Shown piece by piece: positions 28,152-36,549 of a DNA stretch of 64,000 nucleotides; position 1 is the stretch's first letter, and each line of letters begins with the position of its first letter. A program made the translations under genes and the position numbers. Source of the DNA: Salinicola endophyticus (lineage in GTDB: Bacteria; Pseudomonadota; Gammaproteobacteria; Pseudomonadales; Halomonadaceae); NCBI RefSeq assembly GCF_003206575.1, contig NZ_PZJO01000007.1:1-64000 (forward strand), read 5' to 3'. The notes below the pieces were generated by a model. The model saw only the letters and a program-made list of their open reading frames with translations. It was not told the origin of the DNA and ran no database searches.

Positions 28152-29354
28152 TTATTCACCAACCGGCCCCTTGGTGACGAATTTGCCATTCTCCACCGCC
28201 ATCTCGACCACCACGCCCGGCACGTCGCCGTTCTTGTCGAACTCGGCGTCGCCAGAGGCGCCTTCGTAGTCGACATCCTGACCGGCGTCGATCAGCTTCT
28301 TGGCCTTCGCCCACTCGCCCGGCAGGATCTTCTCGCCCGGTGCACCGGCGACTTCGCGCAGCGCCTTGGAGAGCCCTTCGCGATCGGCACTGCCGTTCTT
28401 CTCGATCGCCATGGCGAGCAGGAAGGCGGCGTCATAGGACTGGGCAGCGAAGACTGCGGTGGGGTCGATCCCCGCCTTGTCCGCCAGCTTGGCGAAGGTC
28501 TCGGTGCCCGGCGACTGCGGCGAACCGGGGCGAGTGGCGATCATCCCTTCGAGCACGTCGGCGCCGACCGCGTCCACCAGCGAGTTGCCGACCATGCCAT
28601 CGCCGCCCGCGAACTGGGTGAAGGCACCGCTCTCGTAGGCCTGACGCAGGATCGTCTGGCCCGAGGTATCGGCATAGGCGAGCACTACCAGGGTCGGTGC
28701 GCCGCTGGCCGCGAGCTGCCCAATCTCGGAGCGATAGTCGGCACGGTTGTCTTCGTGCGCCAGGTTGGCGGCGACGGTGCCTCCCTCGGCTTCGAAGGTC
28801 TTGGTGAAGGAGCCATCGAGCCCCTGGCCGTAGTCGTTGTTGACGTAAGTCACGGCGACATCGTCGATCCCCTTGGAGAGCAGCAGCTTGGCCAGCTGTT
28901 CACCCTGAAAGGCATCGGAAGGCACGGTACGGAAGACCAGATCGTTGTCGGCGAGATCGGTCACCGCCGGTGCGGTGGAGGCCGGAGAGACCATCACCAC
29001 CCCACCCGGAATCGCTGCGTTGTTGGCCGCGGCGATGGTCGCCCCGGTGCACAGCGCGCCGACGATCGCAGTCACCTTCTCGCTGTTGACCAGGCGGTCG
29101 GCCGCGTTGGACGCCGCAGCGGCATCCGAACAGGTCGTATCGCCGGAAGGCATTACCATCTTCTCGCCGTCGAGCAGCCCGCCCTGCTCGTTGACCTCGG
29201 CCACCGCCAGCTTGGCACCATCGAAGATCGGCGGTGTCAGACTCTCGATACCGCCGGTGAAGCCGCCGAGAAAACCGACCTTGACGTCCGCCTGCGCCGC
29301 GACGCTGCACACCGAGGCCGCCGCGACCGCCAGTGCCATGACTGTCTTTTTCAT
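28152..29354 (-). CDS. Periplasmic amino-acid-type ABC substrate-binding protein
   Basis: A 400-residue type I periplasmic binding protein (Peripla_BP_6, LivJ/LivK-like). The signal peptide MKKTVMALAVAAASVCSVAAQA is followed by VGFLGGFTGGIE. It has the usual two-lobe pattern, ending near KNGDVPGVVVEMAVENGKF. I prefer the ATG at 29354; a GTG four codons upstream is also in frame. It is convergent with the livGFHM permease genes across the shared terminator and is presumably their binding protein. Confidence 0.9.
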   Translation of the reverse strand: MKKTVMALAVAAASVCSVAAQADVKVGFLGGFTGGIESLTPPIFDGAKLAVAEVNEQGGLLDGEKMVMPSGDTTCSDAAAASNAADRLVNSEKVTAIVGALCTGATIAAANNAAIPGGVVMVSPASTAPAVTDLADNDLVFRTVPSDAFQGEQLAKLLLSKGIDDVAVTYVNNDYGQGLDGSFTKTFEAEGGTVAANLAHEDNRADYRSEIGQLAASGAPTLVVLAYADTSGQTILRQAYESGAFTQFAGGDGMVGNSLVDAVGADVLEGMIATRPGSPQSPGTETFAKLADKAGIDPTAVFAAQSYDAAFLLAMAIEKNGSADREGLSKALREVAGAPGEKILPGEWAKAKKLIDAGQDVDYEGASGDAEFDKNGDVPGVVVEMAVENGKFVTKGPVGE

Positions 29355-29533
29355 CGTTGTTGTCACTCATTGTTGGGTTACGAAAGACTCGTTAACTGTG
29401 CTGCCGGCGCGGGCAAAAGACAAGCGTTGCCCCCACTCGTGGCGTGCGTCTTTCGGCGGGGTCGGCACACGGCAGAGGTGGGCAAAGCACGCTACGCTAG
29501 GAGCACATGAACCCCTTCGACAAGGAGAGACGC

Positions 29534-29836
29534 ATGCACAAGCATGTCGAGTGGGACGCCCCAGGCGGCGCCAGTGTCGATGCCCACTACGCCAAGGATG
29601 AACAGCACCGGGTCGAGCCGCAGCCCGGGATGATCCTTACCGCGCGCTACCACGGTGCCACCGCACGCATTCAGGTCGAGGCCTACAAGGATGGCGTCAG
29701 TATCGGCAAGGTCGCCGCCCTGATCGGTGACGGCGGCGAGCGCCACGACAGCCTCGGCGATCTCAGCCTGGGCGACATGGTGCGCCTGCCCGACGACAAG
29801 CGCGCCTTCCAATCCCCCCGTGACGAAGACGACTGA
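29534..29836 (+). CDS. Conserved small protein of unknown function
   Basis: A 100-residue acidic, soluble protein with no motif I recognise. AAGGAGAGACGC before the ATG at 29534 is a strong ribosome binding site and decides the start over an in-frame ATG at 29507. The sequence suggests a small beta-barrel (MILTARYHGATARIQVEAYKDG split by loops). It is transcribed alone. The 108 bp that follow contain two loose 21-bp repeats (GACTCGAGACC-type) and no terminator. Confidence 0.6.
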   Translation: MHKHVEWDAPGGASVDAHYAKDEQHRVEPQPGMILTARYHGATARIQVEAYKDGVSIGKVAALIGDGGERHDSLGDLSLGDMVRLPDDKRAFQSPRDEDD

Positions 29837-29944
29837 CACGACACGCGGCGGCTCCGGGCCGCCGCGCTGCTGGGAAGCGTCTCCCCGGCGCTTCCTGCTG
29901 GCTCAAGACCACTCCCCTCTGACTCGAGACCGCGCACCACCGAC

Positions 29945-30859
29945 TCAAGCCCCCTCCTCATGCCCCGGCTGCATGCCCTCGGCCAGCCCCATCACCCACT
30001 CGCGTACAGCGCGAATGGCAGGCTCGTCCCGTCGTGCCGGCGGATAGACCAGATGGAACGGCTCTCCCGGCAGCTCGGGGCCGAACGGTATCACCAGACG
30101 GCCATCGGCCAGCTCATCGGCGATCAGCGTGCGACTCATCAGGGCAATGCCCTGGCCACCCAGGGCAGCGGCGATGGTATGGGTTTCATCCGAGAACACC
30201 AGCCCCTGGCCGACTTCCAGTGCGGGGACGCGAGCCAGCGCCTGCCAAGCGCCCCAACTGAGCAGTGCGCCCTTGTGATTGGGCGGCTCATAGTGGATCA
30301 GCGTGGTGTGATGCAAATCCGCGTGGGTGCGCACCCCCAGACTCGGGCTGCAGGCGGGGACGAAAGTGTTGTCGAACAGCTTCTCCGCCTCTAGCCCCGG
30401 CCAGCTCCCGGCGCCGTAGCGAATCGCCATATCCGCCGCGATGCCGTCCAGCGCCACCAGATGGTGGGAGATCTGCAGATTGAGGTTGAGCGTCGGATGG
30501 GCTTCGCGCAGCTCACTCACCCGCGGCAACAGCCAGCGCGCCGCCACCGCCGGAATGGTCGAGAGCGTGACGCTGAGAAGCTCAGGTTCCGGGCGTAGAC
30601 GGGCGATCGTGGCCGCCAGGGTATCGAAGGCTTCGCTGGCAGCGGCGAGCAACTCCCGCCCCTGCACGGTGAGCTGCAGCTGCCGCGGCTGACGAAGGAA
30701 TAGCGTGATGCCGAGCTGCGCCTCCAACTGGCGAATCTGGTGGCTGATGGCGGTGGGCGTCACCGACAGCTCCGCAGCGGCGCGTTTGGCGCTGAGATGG
30801 CGCGCCGCCGCCTCGAAAGCGCGCAGCGCGGAAAGCGAGGGCAGTTTGCGAGGGCTCAT
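29945..30859 (-). CDS. LysR-family transcriptional regulator (GcvA-like)
   Basis: A 304-residue regulator with an N-terminal winged helix-turn-helix (LSALRAFEAAARHLSAKRAAAELSVTPTAISHQIRQLEAQLG read in overlapping parts, residues 8-52) and a type 2 periplasmic-binding effector domain. The SVTPTAISHQIRQLE recognition helix resembles GcvA. It is divergent from the azoreductase gene 188 bp away, and LysR proteins usually control their divergent neighbour, so regulation of that gene is the simplest inference. Confidence 0.9.
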   Translation of the reverse strand: MSPRKLPSLSALRAFEAAARHLSAKRAAAELSVTPTAISHQIRQLEAQLGITLFLRQPRQLQLTVQGRELLAAASEAFDTLAATIARLRPEPELLSVTLSTIPAVAARWLLPRVSELREAHPTLNLNLQISHHLVALDGIAADMAIRYGAGSWPGLEAEKLFDNTFVPACSPSLGVRTHADLHHTTLIHYEPPNHKGALLSWGAWQALARVPALEVGQGLVFSDETHTIAAALGGQGIALMSRTLIADELADGRLVIPFGPELPGEPFHLVYPPARRDEPAIRAVREWVMGLAEGMQPGHEEGA

Positions 30860-31047
30860 GGCACGACCCTATGGATGAATTTTATTTTCCCATTATGGCA
30901 AGAAATGGTCGTTTGTCGCTGCGTTAGCGCTGATGTTCCATAGCCATGACGCCAACCACGGCTGAGGCAGGCTCATGCCTAATCCAGCCAAACGAACCTG
31001 GGCCAGCCAAAAGCGTCTGGTCCACCCAGCGACTCAGGAGAAACGCC

Positions 31048-31737
31048 ATGACCCGCCTGCTCCATCTCGATGCCAGCCCGCGCCCGGGCCGCTCCGGCAC
31101 CCACGAACATGGCTCCCTGAGCCGCCGCCTGACACATCACTTCGTCGAACAGTGGAAGGCCCGCCGGCCTGAAGATACGGTGACCCGCCGCGACCTGGGC
31201 GCCCAGCCGCCGAGCTATCTCGATGAAGCCTGGATCGCAGCAGCCTTTACCCCGCTGGAGAGCCGTACGCTGGCGATGCACCAGGCGCTCGCCGAGAGCG
31301 ATCGACTAGTGGACGAAGTGATCGGGGCCGATGTGCTGATCCTGGGCATACCGCTCTACAACTACAGCTACCCGGCACCGTTCAAGGCGTGGATCGATCA
31401 GATCGTACGCCTGGGTCGCACGATCGACTTCGACCCCAGCAACCTGGAACACCCGGTAGGCCCGCTGCTCAATGACCGGCCGCGCCAGGCGGTGATCCTC
31501 TCCTCCCGCGGCGGCCACGGGCTGGGCCCCGGCGGCGCGATGGCGCACATGAACCATCTGGAAGCCAGCGTGCGCACGGCCCTGGAACTGATCGGGATCG
31601 AACACTTCCACGAGATCGCCATCGAGCATCAGGAGACGGGCGGCGACTACCTGCAAGGCTCCATCCGCGAGGCGCTGATACAGGTAGAAACACTGGTAGA
31701 GCGCCTGCAGACGATAGAGGAACCCTGCCCCGCCTGA
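31048..31737 (+). CDS. azoR: FMN-dependent NADH:quinone oxidoreductase/azoreductase
   Basis: A flavodoxin-fold enzyme that reduces quinones or azo compounds with NAD(P)H and FMN. At 229 residues it is slightly longer than typical AzoR (about 200). LLHLDASPRPGRSG binds the FMN phosphate, and PLYNYSYPAPFKAWIDQIVR and SSRGGHG are family motifs. AGGAG lies 7 bases before the ATG at 31048. It is divergent from the LysR gene. Confidence 0.88.
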   Translation: MTRLLHLDASPRPGRSGTHEHGSLSRRLTHHFVEQWKARRPEDTVTRRDLGAQPPSYLDEAWIAAAFTPLESRTLAMHQALAESDRLVDEVIGADVLILGIPLYNYSYPAPFKAWIDQIVRLGRTIDFDPSNLEHPVGPLLNDRPRQAVILSSRGGHGLGPGGAMAHMNHLEASVRTALELIGIEHFHEIAIEHQETGGDYLQGSIREALIQVETLVERLQTIEEPCPA

Positions 31738-31754
31738 GTGCGACATTGGAATGG

Positions 31755-31782
31755 TTTCTTTGGGTCAACCTTTGGCGATAAT
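31755..31782 (+). promoter_or_regulatory. Possible promoter of the cas1-cas3 transcript
   Basis: GATAAT at 31777-31782 is a good -10; TTTCTT at 31755-31760 with a 16-base spacer is a weak -35. It lies 30 bp before cas1, and the azoR coding region ends just upstream. Confidence 0.35.
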
Positions 31783-31812
31783 CTGTTACGAAACAGGCCG
31801 GACCGAATCGCC

Positions 31813-32793
31813 ATGGAAGATATCGCCGCAGGTGACCTGAAGACCATTCTTCACTCCAAGCGGGCCAATCTCTACTACCTCCAGCACTGCCGAGTACTGG
31901 TCAACGGCGGCCGCGTGGAGTATGTCACTGACGAAGGCAAGCGCTCGGCCTACTGGAACATCCCCATCGCCAACACCACCTCGCTGCTGCTGGGTACCGG
32001 CACCTCGATCACTCAGGCGGCGATGCGCGAGCTGGCCAAGGCGGGTGTTCTGGTCGGCTTCTGCGGTGGCGGCGGTACACCGCTGTTCTCCGCCAACGAA
32101 GTCGATGTCGACGTCGCCTGGTTCAACCCGCAGAGCGAGTACCGCCCCACCGAGTACCTGCAACAGTGGGTGCGCTTCTGGTTCGACGACGCGCTGAGAC
32201 TGGAAGCCGCACGCAGTTTTCAGCGCGCGCGCCTGATCCAGGTCAAACGGCACTGGCTGGACGCCCGTTTTCAGCGCGATACCGACTTCAAGCCCAGCGC
32301 CGCCGAATTACGCGGGCTGCTCGAACGCAGCCGCAGCGCCATCGATCAAGCAGCGGACACCACCGCACTGCTGACGGAAGAAGCCCGGCTGACCAAGCAG
32401 CTGTTCCGGCTCGCCACCCAGGCGGTCGGCTACGGCGAGTTCGTGCGCGCCAAGAGAGGCAGCGGCGTCGACCCCGCCAACCGCTTTCTCGATCACGGCA
32501 ACTATCTCGCCTATGGGCTAGGCGCGACCGCTAGCTGGGTGCTGGGGCTACCCCACGGGCTGGCGGTACTGCACGGCAAGACCCGCCGCGGAGGCCTGGT
32601 GTTCGACATCGCCGATTTGATCAAGGACGCGGTGATCCTGCCCCAGGCGTTCATCTCCGCCAGCCGGGGCGACGAGGAGCAGGCGTTCCGCCAAGCCTGC
32701 ATCGAGCGGCTCACCCGCGTCGAAGCGCTGGATACACTGATCGAGGTGGTACAAGGCGTCGCCGAGCGGTTGGACGGGGAAGCGCGACGATGA
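31813..32793 (+). CDS. cas1: CRISPR integrase Cas1, type I-F
   Basis: The metal-dependent integrase that, with Cas2-3, inserts new spacers at the leader end. At 326 residues it is the normal length for Cas1f. The I-F start LKTILHSKRANLYYLQHCRV is present, as are the expected active-site Glu, His and Asp positions in the helical domain (ARLTKQLFRLATQAVGYGEF; GLPHGLAVLHGKTRRGGLVFDIAD in two parts). I use the ATG at 31813; 25 further residues upstream in frame are not Cas1-like. Its stop overlaps the cas3 start (ATGA). Confidence 0.97.
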   Translation: MEDIAAGDLKTILHSKRANLYYLQHCRVLVNGGRVEYVTDEGKRSAYWNIPIANTTSLLLGTGTSITQAAMRELAKAGVLVGFCGGGGTPLFSANEVDVDVAWFNPQSEYRPTEYLQQWVRFWFDDALRLEAARSFQRARLIQVKRHWLDARFQRDTDFKPSAAELRGLLERSRSAIDQAADTTALLTEEARLTKQLFRLATQAVGYGEFVRAKRGSGVDPANRFLDHGNYLAYGLGATASWVLGLPHGLAVLHGKTRRGGLVFDIADLIKDAVILPQAFISASRGDEEQAFRQACIERLTRVEALDTLIEVVQGVAERLDGEARR

Positions 32794-35700
32794 ACGTACT
32801 GATCGTCTCCCAGTGCCGCAAGAACGCCCTCAAAGAGACCCGCCGGATTCTCGACCAGTTCGCCGAGCGCCGCGGCGAACGCACCTGGCAGACCGCGATC
32901 ACCAAAGCCGGGCTCGACACGCTGAGAAAACTGCTGCGCCAGACAGCACGCAAGAATACCGCCGTGGCTTGCCACTGGATTCGCGGCCACGACCACAGCG
33001 AGCTGCTATGGATCGTCGGCGACGCCTCGTCATTCAATGATCGCGGCGCCACGCCGACCAATACCACAAAGCGCAATGTGCTGCGGGGCGAGGATGAGAA
33101 CGACTGGCACTCGCTGCGTCAGATACATCTTCTAGCCTCGATGGCTGCACTGTTCCACGACCTGGGCAAGGCCACCGACGCCTTCCAGATGCGCCTCTCC
33201 GGAAAGTTGGAGGGGCGCAACCGTTATCGCCATGAGTGGGTATCGCTGCGGTTGCTCGAGGCCTTCGTCGGCGACGATAACGACGCCGGCTGGCTGGCAA
33301 GACTGCAAACCCCAGGCACTGTCGATCACGCCGCTTGGCAGGCAAGGCTCAAACGCGACGGCCTGGACACACTGGATGACAGCGACAGGCCGTTTCACCA
33401 CCTACCGCCATTGGCCGCCGCCATCGGCTGGCTTATCGTCAGCCACCATCGCCTGCCGGCACTGCCCGCCGACAACGACGATGGCTCTCAGAAATGGTCA
33501 GGTGCCAAGTCGACACTCAACGCCAGTGCACTGCCACTCCTGCCGGGCGATATCTCGGCGGCCTGGAACGAGCGCGTCGAACCTGCGGATGCCCGCGAAC
33601 TGGCGCCGTGGTGGCAGTTCTCCCAAGGCCTGCCGGTCACGGAAAAGCCTTGGCTCGATCGGGCGCAGCGATTGGCACGTCAACTGGGCGAGCTGCATTG
33701 GCAGACACCACCGCTGGCATCGCCCTATGTGATGCACCTGGCCAGGCTCGCCTTGATGCTGGCAGACCATCACTACTCGAGCCTTGTCGATATCGGGCGG
33801 CTTGAAGGACCCTGGAACGAATCACTCCATGCCAACACCACATTTCGCTACGGCAAACGTGAACGCTGCCAGCCGCTGACCGAGCATCTGCTCGGCGTGA
33901 CGCGCGCTACCGGTGAGATCGTGCACGCCCTGCCGGATATGGCCACCGCACTACCGCGGATCGCCCGGCACAAAGGGTTCAAGGCACGCAGCCGCCACGC
34001 CCACTTCCGCTGGCAGGACAAAGCCTTCGACCTTGCCACTGGCCTGCGCGACATGAGCCGGAAGCAGGGGTTCTTCGGCATCAACATGGCCTCCACCGGC
34101 TGCGGCAAGACCATCGCCAACGGGCGCATTCTCTATGCACTGGCCGATCCTGAGAGCGGCGCGCGCTTCTCGATCGCGCTCGGCCTGCGTACATTGACCC
34201 TGCAGACCGGGCAGGCTTACCGCGAATGGCTCGGGCTCGGCACCGATGAACTGGCCATCCGCGTGGGCGGCAGCGCCAGCCGCGCGCTGTTCGCACATCA
34301 GCAGGGCACAGGTGGCTCTGAGTCCCGCGCCGAGCTGCTCGATGATCAGGGGCACGTGCTGTTCGAAGGCGATATGAATGCCCACCGCGTACTGGGCAAG
34401 GCTGTCGTCGACCCGCAGGCGCGGGCACTGATTCAGGCCCCGGTACTCGTCTGTACGATCGATCACCTGATGCCGGCTACCGAGAGTCTGCGCGGCGGCG
34501 GACAGATTGCGCCGATGCTGCGGCTGATGAGCGGCGATCTGGTGCTCGACGAGCCGGACGACTTCGATATCGATGATCTGCCCGCGCTGACCCGGCTGGT
34601 CTACTGGACCGGCCTGCTGGGCTCTCGCGTGTTGCTCTCTTCCGCGACACTACCACCGGCGCTGGTGCGAGGCCTGTTCGACGCTTACCGGGAAGGGCGC
34701 GCCGACTACCAGAGACATCGCGGCATGCCCAATGCGCCGGTCAACCCCATCTGCGCCTGGTTCGACGAGCATGGCTGCACCCACCAAAGCTGTGCCGATG
34801 GAGACGTCTTCGATAGCGCCCATGACGCTTTCGCCCGCAAGCGCGCTGCCCGGCTCGCTAAGCTCGACCCACTGCGACGCGGCGCGCTCGTACCCATATC
34901 GGCGCCGTCCACGCATCCGGATGCCATCCATGAGGCGGTGGCGCAGACCATACTCGCAGAAGCCCTCGCTCTGCATGAACGACACCATGAGTGCGATACG
35001 TACAGCGGCAAGCGCGTCAGCTTCGGCCTGGCACGCATGGCCAATATCGAGCCGCTGGTAGCGGTGGCGCAGGCCATCTATCGCACTGAGATGCCCGAAC
35101 GCATCCAGATCCATCTCTGCGTCTATCACTCGCAGTTTCCGCTGCTGCTGCGCTCACGCCTGGAAGCCCGGCTCGACCGGGCGCTGGACCGCCGCGACCC
35201 GGCTGCAGTGTTCGAACTGGCCGACATTCGCCGGCGACTCATCGGTGACGCCGACGATCACTTGTTTATCGTGCTGGGCTCACCAGTGACCGAAGTCGGC
35301 CGGGACCACGATTACGACTGGGCCGTGGTCGAGCCCTCCTCCATGCGCTCGATCATCCAGCTCGCCGGGCGCGTGCGACGCCACCGGCCCGAGCCGGTCG
35401 AGACGCCCAATATCGCCCTGTTCGAGACCAATATTCGTCATCTGGCCGGCAGGCATCCGGCTTTCTGCCGGCCAGGTTTCGAAACCGAGCAGATATGGCC
35501 GCTGACCAAGCACCGGCTAGACACGCTACTGCGCGACGAGGAGATCGCCGCCATCGACTCGCGCCCCCGTCTGCTGCCCGCCAAGACCCTCGAGCCCACC
35601 AGCAAGCTGGTCGATCTCGAACACGCGCGTCTCAAGATGCTGATGGTGGAGGGCGCCGAATCACCCGGCCAGCGACGCACGCGTCGGCGCAAGCCGGTCC

Positions 35701-36110
35701 ATCTGGGCGCCTATCTGTTCTACAGGCCGCCGGCGATGTCACTGAGCGCCGTGGCGATCCAGCAGCAGCCTTTCCGGGAAGACAACGAACCGGACGCCGA
35801 ATTCGTGCTGCTACCGGATGAGACCGAAGAGGATTACGGCTTCTGGCGAGTGGATCAGGAAGGCAAGGAGATAAAGCGGACCCCGGTCGAGTCCGAGCTG
35901 AACCGCCTATCGGACGAGACACTGCAGAACCCACGCGTATCACCCTGGAACGAACCGGACTACCTGGCGGCCTTGAGTGAGCAAGCCGAGGCCATGGATA
36001 TGACGCTCGAATACTGTGCGATGCGTTTCGGCCGCATTCGCCTGAAACCGGACCGGGCCCCGCAGGGTTGGCACTTTCATCCGGCGCTAGGGTTTGTGAG
36101 GAGGAAATGA
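32790..36110 (+). CDS. cas3: Cas2-Cas3 fusion nuclease-helicase, type I-F
   Basis: A 1106-residue fusion. The N-terminal Cas2-like domain (MNVLIVSQCRKNALKETRRI, residues 1-95) partners Cas1. An HD nuclease domain follows (LFHDLGK, HD at 123-124), then the SF2 helicase with Walker A STGCGKT (near residue 433), DEPD Walker B (near 588), SSATLPP motif III and the C-terminal QLAGRVRRHR motif VI (near 857). It degrades DNA marked by the Csy complex. It is coupled to cas1 by a 4-base overlap. All motifs look intact. Confidence 0.97.
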   Translation: MNVLIVSQCRKNALKETRRILDQFAERRGERTWQTAITKAGLDTLRKLLRQTARKNTAVACHWIRGHDHSELLWIVGDASSFNDRGATPTNTTKRNVLRGEDENDWHSLRQIHLLASMAALFHDLGKATDAFQMRLSGKLEGRNRYRHEWVSLRLLEAFVGDDNDAGWLARLQTPGTVDHAAWQARLKRDGLDTLDDSDRPFHHLPPLAAAIGWLIVSHHRLPALPADNDDGSQKWSGAKSTLNASALPLLPGDISAAWNERVEPADARELAPWWQFSQGLPVTEKPWLDRAQRLARQLGELHWQTPPLASPYVMHLARLALMLADHHYSSLVDIGRLEGPWNESLHANTTFRYGKRERCQPLTEHLLGVTRATGEIVHALPDMATALPRIARHKGFKARSRHAHFRWQDKAFDLATGLRDMSRKQGFFGINMASTGCGKTIANGRILYALADPESGARFSIALGLRTLTLQTGQAYREWLGLGTDELAIRVGGSASRALFAHQQGTGGSESRAELLDDQGHVLFEGDMNAHRVLGKAVVDPQARALIQAPVLVCTIDHLMPATESLRGGGQIAPMLRLMSGDLVLDEPDDFDIDDLPALTRLVYWTGLLGSRVLLSSATLPPALVRGLFDAYREGRADYQRHRGMPNAPVNPICAWFDEHGCTHQSCADGDVFDSAHDAFARKRAARLAKLDPLRRGALVPISAPSTHPDAIHEAVAQTILAEALALHERHHECDTYSGKRVSFGLARMANIEPLVAVAQAIYRTEMPERIQIHLCVYHSQFPLLLRSRLEARLDRALDRRDPAAVFELADIRRRLIGDADDHLFIVLGSPVTEVGRDHDYDWAVVEPSSMRSIIQLAGRVRRHRPEPVETPNIALFETNIRHLAGRHPAFCRPGFETEQIWPLTKHRLDTLLRDEEIAAIDSRPRLLPAKTLEPTSKLVDLEHARLKMLMVEGAESPGQRRTRRRKPVHLGAYLFYRPPAMSLSAVAIQQQPFREDNEPDAEFVLLPDETEEDYGFWRVDQEGKEIKRTPVESELNRLSDETLQNPRVSPWNEPDYLAALSEQAEAMDMTLEYCAMRFGRIRLKPDRAPQGWHFHPALGFVRRK

Positions 36111-36113
36111 GAC

Positions 36114-36134
36114 AGCCAGCCCTGAGGGCCGGCT
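36114..36134. terminator. Hairpin between cas3 and the CreA-like RNA
   Basis: AGCCAGCCCT-G-AGGGCCGGCT can form a 9-10 bp stem with one G-U pair and a tight loop. It lies four bases after the cas3 stop and would also be the 3' end of the minus-strand CreA-like transcript. Neither side has a long T run, so its strength is uncertain. Confidence 0.45.
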
Positions 36135-36208
36135 GAGGCTGCCTTTGCGGCAGATAAACTGGCCACTGATGCTTTGGGCAGTAGTTTTCTCAGCTGCCAT
36201 TGCGGCAG
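36131..36208 (-). ncRNA. creA: CreA-like antitoxin RNA: two degenerate I-F repeats flanking a spacer-like guide
   Basis: On the minus strand, pseudo-repeat 1 has the Cas6f hairpin CTGCC-GCAAT-GGCAG (36194-36208) followed by CTGAGAAA (36186-36193), one base different from the 8-base handle CTCAGAAA of the array here. Pseudo-repeat 2 has CTGCC-GCAAA-GGCAG (36139-36153). The 32 bases between them (36154-36185) are the guide. In the array the same stem reads CTGCC-GCCCA-GGCAG. Cas6f processing would give a crRNA-like RNA with a normal handle. A -10-like TACAAT on the minus strand (36216-36221) would start transcription at about pseudo-repeat 1. The naming follows CreTA of Haloarcula; function is inferred. 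Confidence 0.85.
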
Positions 36209-36253
36209 GAGCAGCATTGTATATAATCGGAGCCATCTACATCCACACATCTC

Positions 36254-36295
36254 CGCACCACTAATTCTTTAGGCTGTAGTGGTTGATTTTATAAG
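36254..36295 (+). promoter_or_regulatory. Promoter of the CreT-like RNA overlapping the CreA target
   Basis: The minus strand carries a protospacer at 36254-36280 with the canonical I-F PAM CC at 36281-36282. Aligned to the CreA guide, 19 of the first 23 positions match. Mismatches are at 6, 10, 15 and 18, and 6 and 18 are positions that I-F crRNA flips out; identity fades after 23. The plus strand has a possible promoter, TTTAGG (36268-36273), a 16-base spacer and TATAAG (36290-36295), so bound Cascade would cover the -35 element. A second candidate is TTGATT (36283) with TAATTT (36306). Confidence 0.75.
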
Positions 36296-36301
36296 GGTGG
36301 A

Positions 36302-36501
36302 GCAGTAATTTGTCCACGTGGGCACTGGTCCTGCCCACGTGGACATGGAAGCAACGCTGAGGTTGAGAGCCCTCACCCAAGCTCACTGGGTAGGTGTGAG
36401 CAGGAGGATGCGCAACGTGGCTGGCTACCACCGCAAGATAATACCCTTCAAATAGGCTTTGCCTATCCAAACCACGCCCCGAGGCAGCAATGCTTCGGGG
36501 C
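36302..36501 (+). ncRNA. creT: CreT-like structured RNA with rare-codon mini-ORF (36417-36455)
   Basis: The predicted transcript begins at or just before a 13-bp perfect hairpin (36311-36345, arms TGTCCACGTGGGC and GCCCACGTGGACA). It then has an ACCCA/TGGGT stem near 36373-36391. A consensus Shine-Dalgarno AGGAGG (36402-36407) lies 9 bases before GTG at 36417, opening a 12-codon mini-ORF with tandem ATA ATA codons (36438-36443). Two hairpins follow (ATAGGC-TTT-GCCTAT at 36453-36467 and GCCCCGA/TCGGGGC at 36476-36501). A 36-codon frame from ATG 36345 includes the mini-ORF and adds tandem AGG AGG. In Haloarcula CreT, a strong Shine-Dalgarno plus rare codons titrates a tRNA; the same mode here is inference. 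Confidence 0.55.
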
Positions 36502-36549
36502 TCATTATGCCATGCCCCCACAAACCTCCCAACCAATGGCAACTAGTCC

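Noticed and set aside
36144-36208. First reading of the two CTGCC/GGCAG hairpins as plus-strand repeats
   Set aside because: On the plus strand the bases after the stems do not resemble the handle. On the minus strand the handle is CTGAGAAA and the loops begin GC as in the array, so the element is minus-strand.
36169-36264. A 31-codon plus-strand frame with a hydrophobic helix (MLWAVVFSAAIAAG) in the cas3-csy1 gap
   Set aside because: It lies antisense to the CreA-like guide and second stem, has no ribosome binding site, and its hydrophobicity comes from the repeat-derived GCTGCC/GGCAG sequence.
36261-36542. A 93-codon minus-strand frame in the cas3-csy1 gap
   Set aside because: It has no ribosome binding site, runs through several hairpin arms and resembles no protein; the structured RNA reading explains the region better.
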